NCBI GenBank assembly: GCA_001771065.1
Contig: MESQ01000067.1
Span: 60,180 to 124,179, forward strand
Direction of reading: 5' to 3'
DNA from: Burkholderiales bacterium RIFOXYD12_FULL_59_19
Lineage (GTDB): Bacteria; Pseudomonadota; Gammaproteobacteria; Burkholderiales; Burkholderiaceae_C
Length of the DNA stretch: 64,000 nt
This document shows positions 1 to 9,167 of this stretch, piece by piece (position 1 is the first letter of the stretch; each line of letters opens with the position of its first letter). The notes under the pieces are model-generated. The model was not told where the DNA came from and searched no databases. It worked only from the letters and a program-made list of their open reading frames with translations. The position numbers and the translations under genes are program-made.

Positions 1-508
1 ACACATCCACCTGCATCAGGCGCCGCCCCTGGTCGCCCGCGTACTGTACCCGGCCATCGCCCTGGGTCACAAAAGGTGGCGTACTGCTTTTAAAACCGGC
101 AAACAAAAACTGCCCGTTGCCATCGTCGGCATTGGCCAGCCCCTGCAGCTGGTCCAGGTTGCTCTGCATCGCCATGGCAATGCTGGCACGGTCCGCATCG
201 GCGAGTGTGCCGTTGCCGGCCTGGACTACCAGGCTTTTGACGTCTTGCAAGATGGAGGTGACGCTCTGGAGCGCGTTTTCTTCGAGCGAAAGCGTCTGGG
301 TTGCCTGCGCCCGGCTGGCCGCATACTGCTTGCTGAGCGCGATGGACTGCGTCACGCCAAGCGCACGGGTGGCACTGATCGGGTCGTCCGAGGGGGTCAG
401 GGTCTTGGTCATGGCGCCCATTTGCTGCTGCACCCGCAACAGGCTTTCTTGCTGCGAGCTGATGGCTGCCTTGCTTTTTTCAAAAAAAGTTGCGGTGCTG
501 ATACGCAT
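1..508 (-). CDS. flgL: Flagellar hook-filament junction protein FlgL (partial)
   Basis: Codes for hook-associated protein 3, which joins the hook-side FlgK ring to the filament outside the cell. The reading frame runs from an ATG at 508 off the left edge of the window, so only about 169 N-terminal residues are present. The start MRISTATFFEKS and the following long amphipathic helix with PSDDPISATRALG are the D0/D1 signature of FlgL and flagellins. It lies 23 bp downstream of flgK in the same direction, the standard flgKL arrangement. A GGAG-like site precedes the ATG. The rest of the gene lies outside the window; nothing suggests it is broken. Confidence 0.93.
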   Translation of the reverse strand, partial: MRISTATFFEKSKAAISSQQESLLRVQQQMGAMTKTLTPSDDPISATRALGVTQSIALSKQYAASRAQATQTLSLEENALQSVTSILQDVKSLVVQAGNGTLADADRASIAMAMQSNLDQLQGLANADDGNGQFLFAGFKSSTPPFVTQGDGRVQYAGDQGRRLMQVDV

Positions 509-531
509 GGTGCGCTCCTTGAAAAGGCGGG

Positions 532-2451
532 TTAGCGAAGGCCCAGAATCGCATCAAACATGGTTGAGGCGGTCTGGATCACCTTGGCATTGGCTTGGTA
601 CATCTGTTGAAAGATCAACAAGTTGGCGGTTTCTTCGTCTTGATTGACCCCCGACACCGACTGCTGTGCGGTGCGGATTTGCGCCGTCAAACTGGTCTGT
701 GCGGTATTGGAAATGTCAATCTGGCGGGTCTTGTTGCCCACCGTACTCACCAGTTGGGCATAGGCATCGTTGAAACTCGACGCGTTGTCGCCAATTGTTT
801 TCTTGTTTTGCAGGTCGGCCAATAACAAGGCATTGCGACCATCTGAGACACCACCGCTGTTTTTCTCGATGGTAAAGCTGTCGCCGTTGGCCGGGCTGCC
901 GCTGAGCTTGACACTGATGCCATCAAAACGCATCGTGGCACCGGCACTGTAGGTCACCGTGCTGCCATCGGGAAAACCCGACAGGCTGTTGCTCGCGCTG
1001 TCATAGGTCAAGGTCACGTTGTTGGCCAGTGGTGTGGCCAGATAGTCGGCATCCACAGTGCCGCCCGAGATCAGCCCGCTGCCCAGATTCTTGATGGGGT
1101 TGCCCAGCACCACGGGTGCAGCTGCCGCCAGTTTGGAGGGGTCAAGCAGCACCACATCAAAGTCGCGGGCACCGCTTCGGGTGGGTTGAATCAGGAAGGA
1201 GTCGCCAGCACTGGCGCTGCCGCTGGCAAAGCTCAGCGTCACACCATCAAAAGTGGCCGTGCTGACGGTGCTGGCCGGAAAGCCGGTGGGCAAGGTCAGC
1301 GTTTGCTGATCGGACAGCCGGGTCAGGGTCAGGCTCAGGTCGGCCTCAACACTCAAACGGTAGTCACTGGTGGTTAATTTACCGGTGTCGTCAAAGGACA
1401 CGTCCAAAGCCAGATTACCCTTGTTATTGTTGTTGGCAATGATGCCGGGCGCCGCTTGTGAAAAGAAGTCTTTGCCCAGAACACCCTGCATGTCAACGCC
1501 CAGGCGCTGTTGGGCATTGAACGTATCGGACATGGCAATGGCAATGCGCCCGAGTGCGTTTTGGGTGTTGTTGAGGGTTTCATTGCGAAATTGCAGCAAA
1601 CCGCCCAGCGAACCACCCGCCAGCACCGTGTCCTGCAACTCCACGCTGCGGCCGCTGGCACCCAGCAAAGCCACGCCGGTGCGTGCGGGATCGGCGCTGG
1701 ACGAGACCGCCTTCAGGCTGGCGGCCTGATCACCCAACACCAGGGTCTGACCATTGCCTATAAATACGCTGTACTGGCCGCCATCCTGCACCACCACCTT
1801 GGTACCCACCAATTGGCTGAGCTCACTCACCAGCAAATCTCGCTGGTCGAGCAAATCGTTGGGTGCCTGGTTGCCAGAGGCATCGGTGACCAGGGCAATT
1901 TGTTTGTTCAGGCTGGCAATTTGGCCAGAATAGGTGTTGATCAGGTCGACACTGCCGGCGATTTGATCATTGGCATTGGTGTTGAGGCCGGAAAGGTAGT
2001 CGCTGGTGGCTCTGAACTGGTTGGTCATCGCTTGCGCCGAACCGATCAATTGTTGCCGTGCCGCCGGGTCGGCCGGGGTGTTGGCAACCGCTTGCACGCT
2101 GGTGAACACCGCTTGCATCAGGGGCGCCAAACTGGCGCTCTGATTGGCCAGCAGGTTGTCGATCTGACTGATTTGCCCGTAGTGTGTGCTCAAGGACTGA
2201 TTGGCCGACTGCGCCTGATTGAGCTGCGTTGTGAGGAAACGGTCATAACTGCGCGTGACGTCGGTCGCCTTGACACCGGTTCCAAAAAAGCCGACCCCCG
2301 GTGCATAAATGCCGCCATTGGACGCAATTTGTGCCGACTGGCGGCTGTAGCCAGGCGTGTTGACGTTGGCGGTGTTGTGCCCCGTGGTCACCAACGCTGC
2401 CTTGGCCACGTTCAGGCCACTCAGGCCGGTGTAAAACATTCCGAATGACAT
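532..2451 (-). CDS. flgK: Flagellar hook-associated protein 1 FlgK
   Basis: A 639-residue protein of normal length for FlgK, the first hook-filament junction ring. The N-terminus holds the rod/hook family signature (SGLNVAKAALVTTGHNTANV, then NTPGYSRQ). The C-terminus ends in the D0 helix typical of FlgK (EETANLLIFQQMYQANAKVI, around residues 600-620). The middle is variable and probably surface exposed. It is exported by the flagellar type III apparatus, with FlgN (13771-14229) as expected chaperone. It is the first gene after the inserted chemoreceptor and is followed by flgL, so it is probably co-transcribed with one or both. Confidence 0.95.
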   Translation of the reverse strand: MSFGMFYTGLSGLNVAKAALVTTGHNTANVNTPGYSRQSAQIASNGGIYAPGVGFFGTGVKATDVTRSYDRFLTTQLNQAQSANQSLSTHYGQISQIDNLLANQSASLAPLMQAVFTSVQAVANTPADPAARQQLIGSAQAMTNQFRATSDYLSGLNTNANDQIAGSVDLINTYSGQIASLNKQIALVTDASGNQAPNDLLDQRDLLVSELSQLVGTKVVVQDGGQYSVFIGNGQTLVLGDQAASLKAVSSSADPARTGVALLGASGRSVELQDTVLAGGSLGGLLQFRNETLNNTQNALGRIAIAMSDTFNAQQRLGVDMQGVLGKDFFSQAAPGIIANNNNKGNLALDVSFDDTGKLTTSDYRLSVEADLSLTLTRLSDQQTLTLPTGFPASTVSTATFDGVTLSFASGSASAGDSFLIQPTRSGARDFDVVLLDPSKLAAAAPVVLGNPIKNLGSGLISGGTVDADYLATPLANNVTLTYDSASNSLSGFPDGSTVTYSAGATMRFDGISVKLSGSPANGDSFTIEKNSGGVSDGRNALLLADLQNKKTIGDNASSFNDAYAQLVSTVGNKTRQIDISNTAQTSLTAQIRTAQQSVSGVNQDEETANLLIFQQMYQANAKVIQTASTMFDAILGLR

Positions 2452-2463
2452 GGGATTACCTCA

Positions 2464-4179
2464 TCAAAATTCTTCCCAATCACCCCCGGCCGCAGCGGGA
2501 GCAGCGGCAGGCGCACGGGTCAATTGTCGCGTCGCCAGGATCTTGGGCTCGCGCTTGGGCGCCTCGGCCTGCAGTTTGATCTGTGGTGCCGGCGCCGGGT
2601 TGCTGCGTGACTGGGCAAACATGGCGGTCTGGCGACGGTCCAGCTTGAAGACACTGACACCCTGTGACAAATTGCTGGCTTGCTCTTGCAAGGAGGCCGC
2701 AGCAGCGGCTGCTTGTTCCACCAGCGCGGCATTTTGCTGGGTGACCTGGTCCATTTGCGTGATGGCCTGGTTGACCTGCTCAATGCCCGAGGTCTGCTCC
2801 TGGCTGGCCGCCGAGATTTCGGCCATGATGTCGGTCACCCGCTTGACGCTGTTGACAATTTCATCCATGGTCCGGCCCGCCTCTGCGACCTGTTTGCTGC
2901 CTTCCTCGACCTTGTCAACCGAGTCCCCGATCAGCATCTTGATTTCTTTGGCGGCGGCGGCGGAGCGTTGCGCCAGATTGCGCACTTCAGCCGCCACCAC
3001 GGCAAAACCACGGCCCTGCTCACCCGCCCTGGCGGCTTCGACCGCCGCATTGAGGGCCAGAATATTGGTCTGGAAAGCGATGCCATCGATGACGCCAATG
3101 ATGTCGACAATTTTCCTGGAAGAGGCGTTGATCGCGCCCATGGTGCCAACCACGTCAGCCACCACGCTGCCACCCCTGACCGCCACCCCCGAGGCCGCCA
3201 TGGCCAACTGATTGGCTTGCCGCGCGTTGTCGGCATTTTGTTTGACGGTGGCTGTCAGCTGCTCCATGGACGCCGCAGTCTCTTCCAGGGAACTGGCCTG
3301 CTGTTCGGTTCGGCCCGACAGGTCAAGGTTGCCAGCCGCAATCTGGCTTGAGGCCGACGCAATGGTGTCGGTGCCATGACGCACCTCGCCCACAATTCTG
3401 ACCAGGCTGTTGTTCATTTCACTCAGGGCCTGCATCAGTTGGCCGGTTTCATCCTTGGTGCTGGGACCAATGTGGCTGGTCAGGTCGCCGCTGGCCACTT
3501 TTTGCGCCAGGATCACAGCCCGGTGCAACTGGCGGGTAATACCGACCGTGAGCCACCACGCCAACACACATCCGAGGGCCACGGCGAGCAGCGCCAGGCC
3601 GACCAGATTCAACTGGCCAGCGCGGTACAGGTCATCAATGGACCGTGCGGTCTGGTCGATATGGTTGGCCTCAAAACTCAACAGCGCCCTGATCGATTCT
3701 TCGTAGGCCCCAAGGGCGGGCACCAGCTTGGTGTCGGTCAACTCGACCGCCAGTTCCTGCTGGCCATCGGACTTCATCTTCATGGCGGTCGCCCGGATGT
3801 CCACATACAGGGCGCGTTTGGCAAGGCAGTCTTCGTACAAACGCTTTTCTTCGGGCTGGTCCAGCATAGCCACAAGCTTTTGCGAAGTAGCTGTGATTTC
3901 CTGGCTGGTTTGCGCAATCGAACTCTGGAAATAGCTCTCATCTGACGGATTGGTCGTTTTGATCAGGGAAAACGTGCGCACGCTATTGACGCTGGTTGCC
4001 TTGAGCCATTGCGCCGCAAGACGTTCCTTGATCATCGCCTTGCTGGTCATTTCTACCGAGGTATCGCCGACACTTTGCAAACGCCAGACACCCAGTCCGG
4101 CAATCACACTGAGCAGCATCAGCACCAGCGCAAAACCAATGCCGAGCCGCGTACCGATCTTCAAGTTGCCAAGCTTCAT
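2464..4179 (-). CDS. Methyl-accepting chemotaxis protein with C-terminal CheR-tether motif
   Basis: A 571-residue transmembrane chemoreceptor. TM1 is near residues 10-32, followed by a periplasmic four-helix-bundle-like sensor, TM2 near 190-212, a HAMP linker and the cytoplasmic signalling hairpin, whose tip reads [20 protein letters not shown]. The protein ends in GGDWEEF. This fits the xWxxF pentapeptide that tethers CheR and CheB in receptors such as Tar and Tsr; the other membrane receptors in this window lack it. It sits between cheW and flgK inside the flagellar structural operon, an unusual place. The ligand cannot be read from the sequence. Confidence 0.93.
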   Translation of the reverse strand: MKLGNLKIGTRLGIGFALVLMLLSVIAGLGVWRLQSVGDTSVEMTSKAMIKERLAAQWLKATSVNSVRTFSLIKTTNPSDESYFQSSIAQTSQEITATSQKLVAMLDQPEEKRLYEDCLAKRALYVDIRATAMKMKSDGQQELAVELTDTKLVPALGAYEESIRALLSFEANHIDQTARSIDDLYRAGQLNLVGLALLAVALGCVLAWWLTVGITRQLHRAVILAQKVASGDLTSHIGPSTKDETGQLMQALSEMNNSLVRIVGEVRHGTDTIASASSQIAAGNLDLSGRTEQQASSLEETAASMEQLTATVKQNADNARQANQLAMAASGVAVRGGSVVADVVGTMGAINASSRKIVDIIGVIDGIAFQTNILALNAAVEAARAGEQGRGFAVVAAEVRNLAQRSAAAAKEIKMLIGDSVDKVEEGSKQVAEAGRTMDEIVNSVKRVTDIMAEISAASQEQTSGIEQVNQAITQMDQVTQQNAALVEQAAAAAASLQEQASNLSQGVSVFKLDRRQTAMFAQSRSNPAPAPQIKLQAEAPKREPKILATRQLTRAPAAAPAAAGGDWEEF

Positions 4180-4238
4180 GTCATTCTTTCAGTAAATCAA
4201 TAGGGAATGGTGCTTCAAATCATGCATGAGGCGTCTGA

Positions 4239-4724
4239 TCAGGCTTGCTCAACCAGACCCATATCGGCGCTTGACATCAGCTTGTTGATGTCCACCAGAA
4301 TCAGCATGCGTTGCGCCACCGTGCCAAGTCCGATCAGGTAGGCCGTATCAAGTAGCGCACCCATTTCTGGTGGTGGTCGCACCTGATCAGGGGTCAGCGT
4401 GATCACGTCCGAGACACTGTCGACCACCAGGCCCATGACGCGCTTGTCCATGTTCAAAATGATGACCACCGTAAACTGGTCGTAGCTTGGCTCGCCCAAA
4501 TTGAACTTGATGCGCATGTCGATGATGGGCACGATGATGCCGCGCAGGTTGACCACACCCTTGATATGCGCCGGTGCATTGGCAATGCGGGTCACGGTGT
4601 CGTAACCACGCAGTTCCTGCACCTTCTGGATATCAATGCCGTACTCTTCGTGGCCCAGCGTGAAGGAGAGGAACTCCAGCGCCTGCGGCGCCAGCGCGTC
4701 AGATTGATTGGGTATTGCGTTCAT
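4239..4724 (-). CDS. cheW: Chemotaxis coupling protein CheW
   Basis: A 161-residue single CheW-like domain that couples receptors to the CheA kinase. Recognisable segments are [20 protein letters not shown] near the N-terminus, then [19 protein letters not shown] (residues about 53-71) and the C-terminal LVDINKL strand. It is immediately upstream of the chemoreceptor at 2464-4179, so receptor and adaptor form a two-gene unit inserted between flgJ and flgK. This is one of two cheW genes in the window; the other is at 22972-23526. A weak sigma-28-like site lies upstream. Confidence 0.94.
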   Translation of the reverse strand: MNAIPNQSDALAPQALEFLSFTLGHEEYGIDIQKVQELRGYDTVTRIANAPAHIKGVVNLRGIIVPIIDMRIKFNLGEPSYDQFTVVIILNMDKRVMGLVVDSVSDVITLTPDQVRPPPEMGALLDTAYLIGLGTVAQRMLILVDINKLMSSADMGLVEQA

Positions 4725-4741
4725 GAGAGGTCCTTATGTCT

Positions 4742-4768
4742 ATAACGGCAATGACTGGAATAAATACA
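4742..4768 (-). promoter_or_regulatory. Candidate sigma-28 (FliA) promoter before cheW
   Basis: On the minus strand, GCCGTTAT (4742-4749) is the same -10 element found in the strong flgM promoter. With 11-bp spacing the -35 octamer is TGTATTTA, which matches only about half of TAAAGTTT. It sits 18 bp upstream of the cheW start in the gap after flgJ. It would allow cheW, the receptor and flgK to be expressed with late flagellar genes. The -35 is poor, so this is tentative. Confidence 0.3.
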
Positions 4769-4801
4769 GGCCTGGGGCATCTGTTAGCTTGATTTTTTTC
4801 A

Positions 4802-5749
4802 TCAGCTCATCTGTTTCATGATGCGGATCAGCTTGCTGCCGTAGTTCGGGTCGGTCGCATAACCGGCCTGCTGCAAGCCCAATGCCGCATCTGCGGCCGA
4901 ATTGGCGTTACGCACCTTGGCATAACGCGGGTTGTTGCCGATCAATTTGGCGTAATCCAGGAATCCTTCTTCGTAGGAGCCATAGGCCCGAAAACTGGCC
5001 CGCTCTTTTTGTGCCACCCCGTTCACGTATTCGGTGGTGGTGGTCTCCACCACCGCCCCTCGCCACTGCTTGTCAGCCTTGATGCCAAACAGGTTAAAGC
5101 TGTTTTGGCCATCGTCAGCACGAATTTCACGCCGGCCCCAGCCAGACTCCAGCGCGGCCTGCGCCATGATCAGTTGTTCGGGTACCCCGCTGGCCTGGCT
5201 GGCGCGCTGCGCCGCTGGCAACAAACGGGTGACAAATTGTTCAACATGCGCTTGTGGCAACACGCTGCGGCTAAGCGTTGCCTGCGCGGTGGCGACTTCA
5301 TACAAGGACAGGTCTGTCACTCTGGCCTGTGGCGGTGTGGCGGTCACTGGCCGCGCCGCTGCGGGGGCAGTAGACAATGCCGACGGGTCTGGCTGGCCTT
5401 GCGGCTGCATGTTGCGGCTGAGCTGGGCAAACATGGCCTCGGCCAGCCCCAGGCCCCGACCCGACAGGTTTTGTGCCAGTTGCTGGTCGAGCATAGAGGT
5501 ATAGACTTTTTCCTGTTCGCTGCCCAACAGCCCTTCAGAGGGTGTTGCCTCACGCATGCTCTTGAGGACCATTTGCATGAACAGGACTTCAAACTGTTTG
5601 GAGGCTTGCTTGAGGCCCTCTTGCGGGGAACTGCGAACCGTGCGGCGTAAGTCATCAACACCCTGCACATCCAGTACCAGCCGCTGGTCGAGCACGCCTG
5701 CGTTGGATGCCTGCGGGCTTTGGAGTGGGGACAATGATGCGCTGGTCAT
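4802..5749 (-). CDS. flgJ: Flagellar rod-assembly peptidoglycan hydrolase FlgJ
   Basis: A 315-residue two-domain protein. The N-terminal part (about 40-110, KQFEVLFMQMVLKSMREATP) is the rod-capping domain. The C-terminal part (about 155-315) is a glucosaminidase-type muramidase that opens a hole in the murein for the rod. The catalytic Glu is expected in QAALESGWGRREI, followed by the conserved SFNLFGIKA. It follows flgI by 8 bp. Both domains look complete, as in other beta- and gammaproteobacteria. Confidence 0.94.
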   Translation of the reverse strand: MTSASLSPLQSPQASNAGVLDQRLVLDVQGVDDLRRTVRSSPQEGLKQASKQFEVLFMQMVLKSMREATPSEGLLGSEQEKVYTSMLDQQLAQNLSGRGLGLAEAMFAQLSRNMQPQGQPDPSALSTAPAAARPVTATPPQARVTDLSLYEVATAQATLSRSVLPQAHVEQFVTRLLPAAQRASQASGVPEQLIMAQAALESGWGRREIRADDGQNSFNLFGIKADKQWRGAVVETTTTEYVNGVAQKERASFRAYGSYEEGFLDYAKLIGNNPRYAKVRNANSAADAALGLQQAGYATDPNYGSKLIRIMKQMS

Positions 5750-5757
5750 GGCGGCTT

Positions 5758-6870
5758 CTAAATAATCTCAAGCTCGGCGCGCAAGGCGCCAACCACCTTC
5801 ATGGCTTGCAAAATCGACACCAGATCCTGCGGGTTGGCACCCAGGCTGTTGAGTCCCTTGACCACGTCGGCCAGCGAGGCGCCGCTACGCAACGTCTGCA
5901 AACTGCCAGAACCCTGGTCAATCTGAATCTCGGCCACCTGGGCCACCACGGTACTGCCAGCCGCCAGCGGATTGGGCTGACTGATGACGGGTTCGGAGTT
6001 GATGGTGACCGACAAACTGCCGTGGGCCACCACACAATCGTTGATTCTGACGTTTTGATTCATCACCACCGAACCGGTGCGCGCATTGATAACCACCTTG
6101 GCCATGGCCTGTGTCGGCGTCACCTCAAGATCCTGAATGCGGGACAGAAAACCCACCAGCGCCTCGGGCCGGTCGGGCGCCTTGATCTGGATCACGCGGC
6201 CGTCCAGCGCGCGCGCGGTGTCAGCGCCAAAGTCGCGGTTGATGGCCTCCACCGCCTGGCTTGCGGTACCAAAATCACTGGTATTGAGCTCCAGCATGAG
6301 CGTTCCGTCACCACCCAGGCTGGAGGCCACCGAACGCTCGACAATGGCGCCCGCCGGGATGCGTCCTGAACTGATCTGGTTGATCTTGGTCTGGCTGCCG
6401 CCGCTTGAGGCACCCGCGCCGCCAATCACCATATTGCCCTGCGCCAGGGCATACACCTGGCCATCGGCGCCTTTCAGGGGGGTCATCAGCAAGGTACCGC
6501 CGCGCAGGCTTTTGGCATTGCCCATGGAGGACACCGTGATGTCGATGGTTTGACCCGGTCGCACAAAAGACGGCAGCACGGCGGTCACCATGACGGCTGC
6601 CACGTTTTTCAACTGCATGCTGCTGCCAGTCGGCAACGTGATGCCCAGTTGCACCAGCATGTTGTTGAGGCTTTGGGTGGTGAACGGGGTCTGCATGGTC
6701 TGGTCACCACTGCCATCGAGCCCAACCATCAGGCCGTAGCCAATCAGCGGGTTGTCGCGCACGCCCTGGATGCTGGCAATGTCCTTGAGCCGGTCGGCCT
6801 GCACAGGCTCCGCCGTCAACAAAGGCAGCACCAGGCTCAGACACAGCAGGAAGCGTTTGGTAGGCATCAT
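5758..6870 (-). CDS. flgI: Flagellar P-ring protein FlgI
   Basis: Forms the periplasmic P-ring, the peptidoglycan-level bushing around the rod. The chosen ATG at 6870 overlaps the flgH TGA (TGATG) and gives 370 residues, the usual FlgI length. A longer frame starts 13 codons upstream inside flgH and is unlikely. [20 protein letters not shown] is a Sec signal peptide, followed by [20 protein letters not shown], a highly conserved FlgI segment. The C-terminus [20 protein letters not shown] is also typical. It lies between flgH and flgJ in the operon. Confidence 0.94.
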   Translation of the reverse strand: MMPTKRFLLCLSLVLPLLTAEPVQADRLKDIASIQGVRDNPLIGYGLMVGLDGSGDQTMQTPFTTQSLNNMLVQLGITLPTGSSMQLKNVAAVMVTAVLPSFVRPGQTIDITVSSMGNAKSLRGGTLLMTPLKGADGQVYALAQGNMVIGGAGASSGGSQTKINQISSGRIPAGAIVERSVASSLGGDGTLMLELNTSDFGTASQAVEAINRDFGADTARALDGRVIQIKAPDRPEALVGFLSRIQDLEVTPTQAMAKVVINARTGSVVMNQNVRINDCVVAHGSLSVTINSEPVISQPNPLAAGSTVVAQVAEIQIDQGSGSLQTLRSGASLADVVKGLNSLGANPQDLVSILQAMKVVGALRAELEII

Positions 6871-7571
6871 CACAAGGGCAATACGTTGAGGAAAAATCGT
6901 TGCAACCAACCCATGGTCTGCGCTTCGTCGATGTAGCCCTTGGCACTGTACTCAATGCGGGCATCTGCCACCTGGGTGGAAACCACCGTGTTGCTGGCGC
7001 CCACCGTGCGCGGATTGACCACCCCCGAGAAGCGGATGAACTCTGTGCCCTGGTTGATCAGCACCTGCTTTTCACCACTGACCAGCAGGTTGCCGTTGGC
7101 GAGCACGTCAACGATGGTGACCGTGATGACGCCGTTAAAGGTGTTGGCCGCATTGGCGCCGCCCTTGGCGCTCATGATGTTTTTGCCACTCACGTCGGCG
7201 CCCTGATCGCTGAGAAACAAGCCGCTCAATAATTTCGGGATCAGGCCCAGGTCGGCGCTGACACTGCCACTGCGGCTGACATTGGCTGCCGAATTCTTGC
7301 TGGCGTTGACGTTTTCGCTGACCAGAATGGTCAGGATGTCACCCACATAACGGGGGCGCCGGTCTTCGAACAGCGGTTGGGATGAAAACCCGACCTGGTA
7401 AATGGCGCCGTTGGCCGCTGGGCTGGCCAGTGCCGCGCGCATGGGCTCGGGGCGCATGGTCATGGGTTGCTGTACCAGCGGCTCGCGCGGCAACTGGGCG
7501 CAGCCCGCCAGCAGCAGGGCACTGAGCAAACACCAAAACAAGCGCTGCGCGGTTTTCATGGCCGTGCTCAC
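6870..7571 (-). CDS. flgH: Flagellar L-ring lipoprotein FlgH
   Basis: Builds the outer-membrane L-ring. The annotated GTG start overlaps the flgG stop (GTGA) and gives 233 residues; an ATG four codons later would also work. The signal peptide ends in the lipobox LLAGC with the acylated Cys near residue 24. The conserved FlgH segment [20 protein letters not shown] is present, as is the C-terminal [20 protein letters not shown]. The tight overlaps on both sides suggest translational coupling between flgG, flgH and flgI. Confidence 0.94.
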   Translation of the reverse strand: MSTAMKTAQRLFWCLLSALLLAGCAQLPREPLVQQPMTMRPEPMRAALASPAANGAIYQVGFSSQPLFEDRRPRYVGDILTILVSENVNASKNSAANVSRSGSVSADLGLIPKLLSGLFLSDQGADVSGKNIMSAKGGANAANTFNGVITVTIVDVLANGNLLVSGEKQVLINQGTEFIRFSGVVNPRTVGASNTVVSTQVADARIEYSAKGYIDEAQTMGWLQRFFLNVLPL

Positions 7572-8350
7572 AGCTGCGCCAGTTTGCTCAGCATTTGATC
7601 AGAGGTGGTGATCACTTTGCTGTTGATCTCGTAAGCGCGCTGGGTCTGAATCATGTTGACCAGTTCCTCCACCACGTTGACGTTGGAGGACTCCACATAA
7701 CCCTGGTTCAGGTTGCCGGCGCCGTTCTGGCCGGGCGTGCTTTGGCTGGCCGTGCCCGAGGCATCGGATTCGCTGTACAGGTTTTCGCCCGTACTTTGCA
7801 AGCCCGCCGGGTTGAGAAAAGTGGCCAGCTGCAGCTGACCGACGGGCACACTGGCGGTGCTGCCAGCCAGAATCACGGACACCGTGCCATCGCTGGCAAT
7901 GGTCAGGCTGGTGGTGCCCTCAGGCACCGTGATGGCAGGCTGCACCGGGTAACCGCTGGCAGTCACCAACTGGCCACTGGCGTCCTTCTGGAACGAGCCG
8001 TCCCGGGTGTAGGCGGTGGTGCCATCGGGCATCAGAATCTGGAAAAAGCCGTCGCCGTTGATGGCGACATCGGTGGGGTTGTCGGTCTTGGTGGCATTGC
8101 CCTGGGAGTGAATGCGCTCACTGGCCACCACACGCACGCCAGTGCCGAGCTGCAGCCCTGAAGGCATGCGGGTCTGGTCCGAGGTCTGGCTGCCGGTCTG
8201 GCGCAGGTTTTGGTACATCAGGTCTTCAAACACGGCGCGGCTGCGCTTGAAACCCGTGGTGCCGACGTTGGCCAGATTATTAGCCACCACATCAAGCTGG
8301 GTTTGCTGGGCGTCAAGACCTGTTTTGGCAATGTACAAAGAACGGATCAT
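7568..8350 (-). CDS. flgG: Flagellar distal rod protein FlgG
   Basis: At 260 residues this has the exact usual length of FlgG. The N-terminal rod motif is [20 protein letters not shown] followed by [15 protein letters not shown]. The C-terminus [20 protein letters not shown] is the conserved D0 helix shared by FlgC, FlgF, FlgG and FlgE. It forms the distal rod that passes through the P- and L-rings made by flgI and flgH just downstream. It follows flgF by 14 bp. Confidence 0.96.
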   Translation of the reverse strand: MIRSLYIAKTGLDAQQTQLDVVANNLANVGTTGFKRSRAVFEDLMYQNLRQTGSQTSDQTRMPSGLQLGTGVRVVASERIHSQGNATKTDNPTDVAINGDGFFQILMPDGTTAYTRDGSFQKDASGQLVTASGYPVQPAITVPEGTTSLTIASDGTVSVILAGSTASVPVGQLQLATFLNPAGLQSTGENLYSESDASGTASQSTPGQNGAGNLNQGYVESSNVNVVEELVNMIQTQRAYEINSKVITTSDQMLSKLAQL

Positions 8351-8364
8351 GGGGAAACTCCTGG

Positions 8365-9108
8365 TTAGCTGGCCGACAGCAATTTGTTTGCCTGCTGGTC
8401 ATTGCTTTCTGCGGTCTGCAAGGTTTTCATCTGCATCTCAAAACGCCGCGCGTTGCTGATCATGGCGACCATGGCCTCCACCGGGTTGACGTTGCTGCCC
8501 TCCAGCGCCCCGCTGCGCAAGCGCACGTTGGGGTCGGCCTGGGCCGCCCCGGCGCCGGTTTGCAGGCGAAACAGGCCGTCCGCGCCTCGCACCAGAGTGG
8601 CCGGCGGCGGGTTAACCAGTTTCAGGCGCCCGACTTCGGCCCCGCCCGTGGCTGCGTCGCCCGGCACCTGGGCATTGACCACCCCGTCAGGGGTGACCGT
8701 CACCACAGCACCAGGTGGCACCACCAGCGGCCCGGCGTCGCCCATTAACGGGAGCGCGTCCATGGTCTGCAACTGTCCGTCGGCGCCCACCTGCAGGTTG
8801 CCGACACGGGTCAATGCCTCGCTGCCATCGGGCATTTGCACGGTCAACCAGCCCTGCCCCTGCACCGCCACGTCCAGTGCACGCCCGGTGGGTTGCATGG
8901 GGCCGGGGCGCAAATCGGCAGCCGGTGTGGTGGCGCTCACCAGGGTGCGGGTCGACAGGCTGTCACCCAGCACCGGCAACGCCTGATAGCTGTTGATCTG
9001 GGCGCGAAAACCGCGGGTTGACACATTGGCCATGTTGTTGGCCACCGACGCCTGTTGTTCCATGGCCTGCTTGGCGCCACTCATGCCGATGTAGATCATG
9101 CGGTCCAT
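8365..9108 (-). CDS. flgF: Flagellar proximal rod protein FlgF
   Basis: A 247-residue rod component. It begins [20 protein letters not shown] and carries [20 protein letters not shown], the FlgF form of the rod signature. The C-terminus has the [20 protein letters not shown] helix. A GGAAA ribosome-binding site precedes the ATG. It lies between flgE and flgG as in most flg operons, and nothing is unusual in length or motif. Confidence 0.95.
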   Translation of the reverse strand: MDRMIYIGMSGAKQAMEQQASVANNMANVSTRGFRAQINSYQALPVLGDSLSTRTLVSATTPAADLRPGPMQPTGRALDVAVQGQGWLTVQMPDGSEALTRVGNLQVGADGQLQTMDALPLMGDAGPLVVPPGAVVTVTPDGVVNAQVPGDAATGGAEVGRLKLVNPPPATLVRGADGLFRLQTGAGAAQADPNVRLRSGALEGSNVNPVEAMVAMISNARRFEMQMKTLQTAESNDQQANKLLSAS

Positions 9109-9167
9109 GGTGTTTCCTTGGTCTTGGGTGGGTTGATGGCCATTGCGTCAGGGGGCTACATCCGGTG

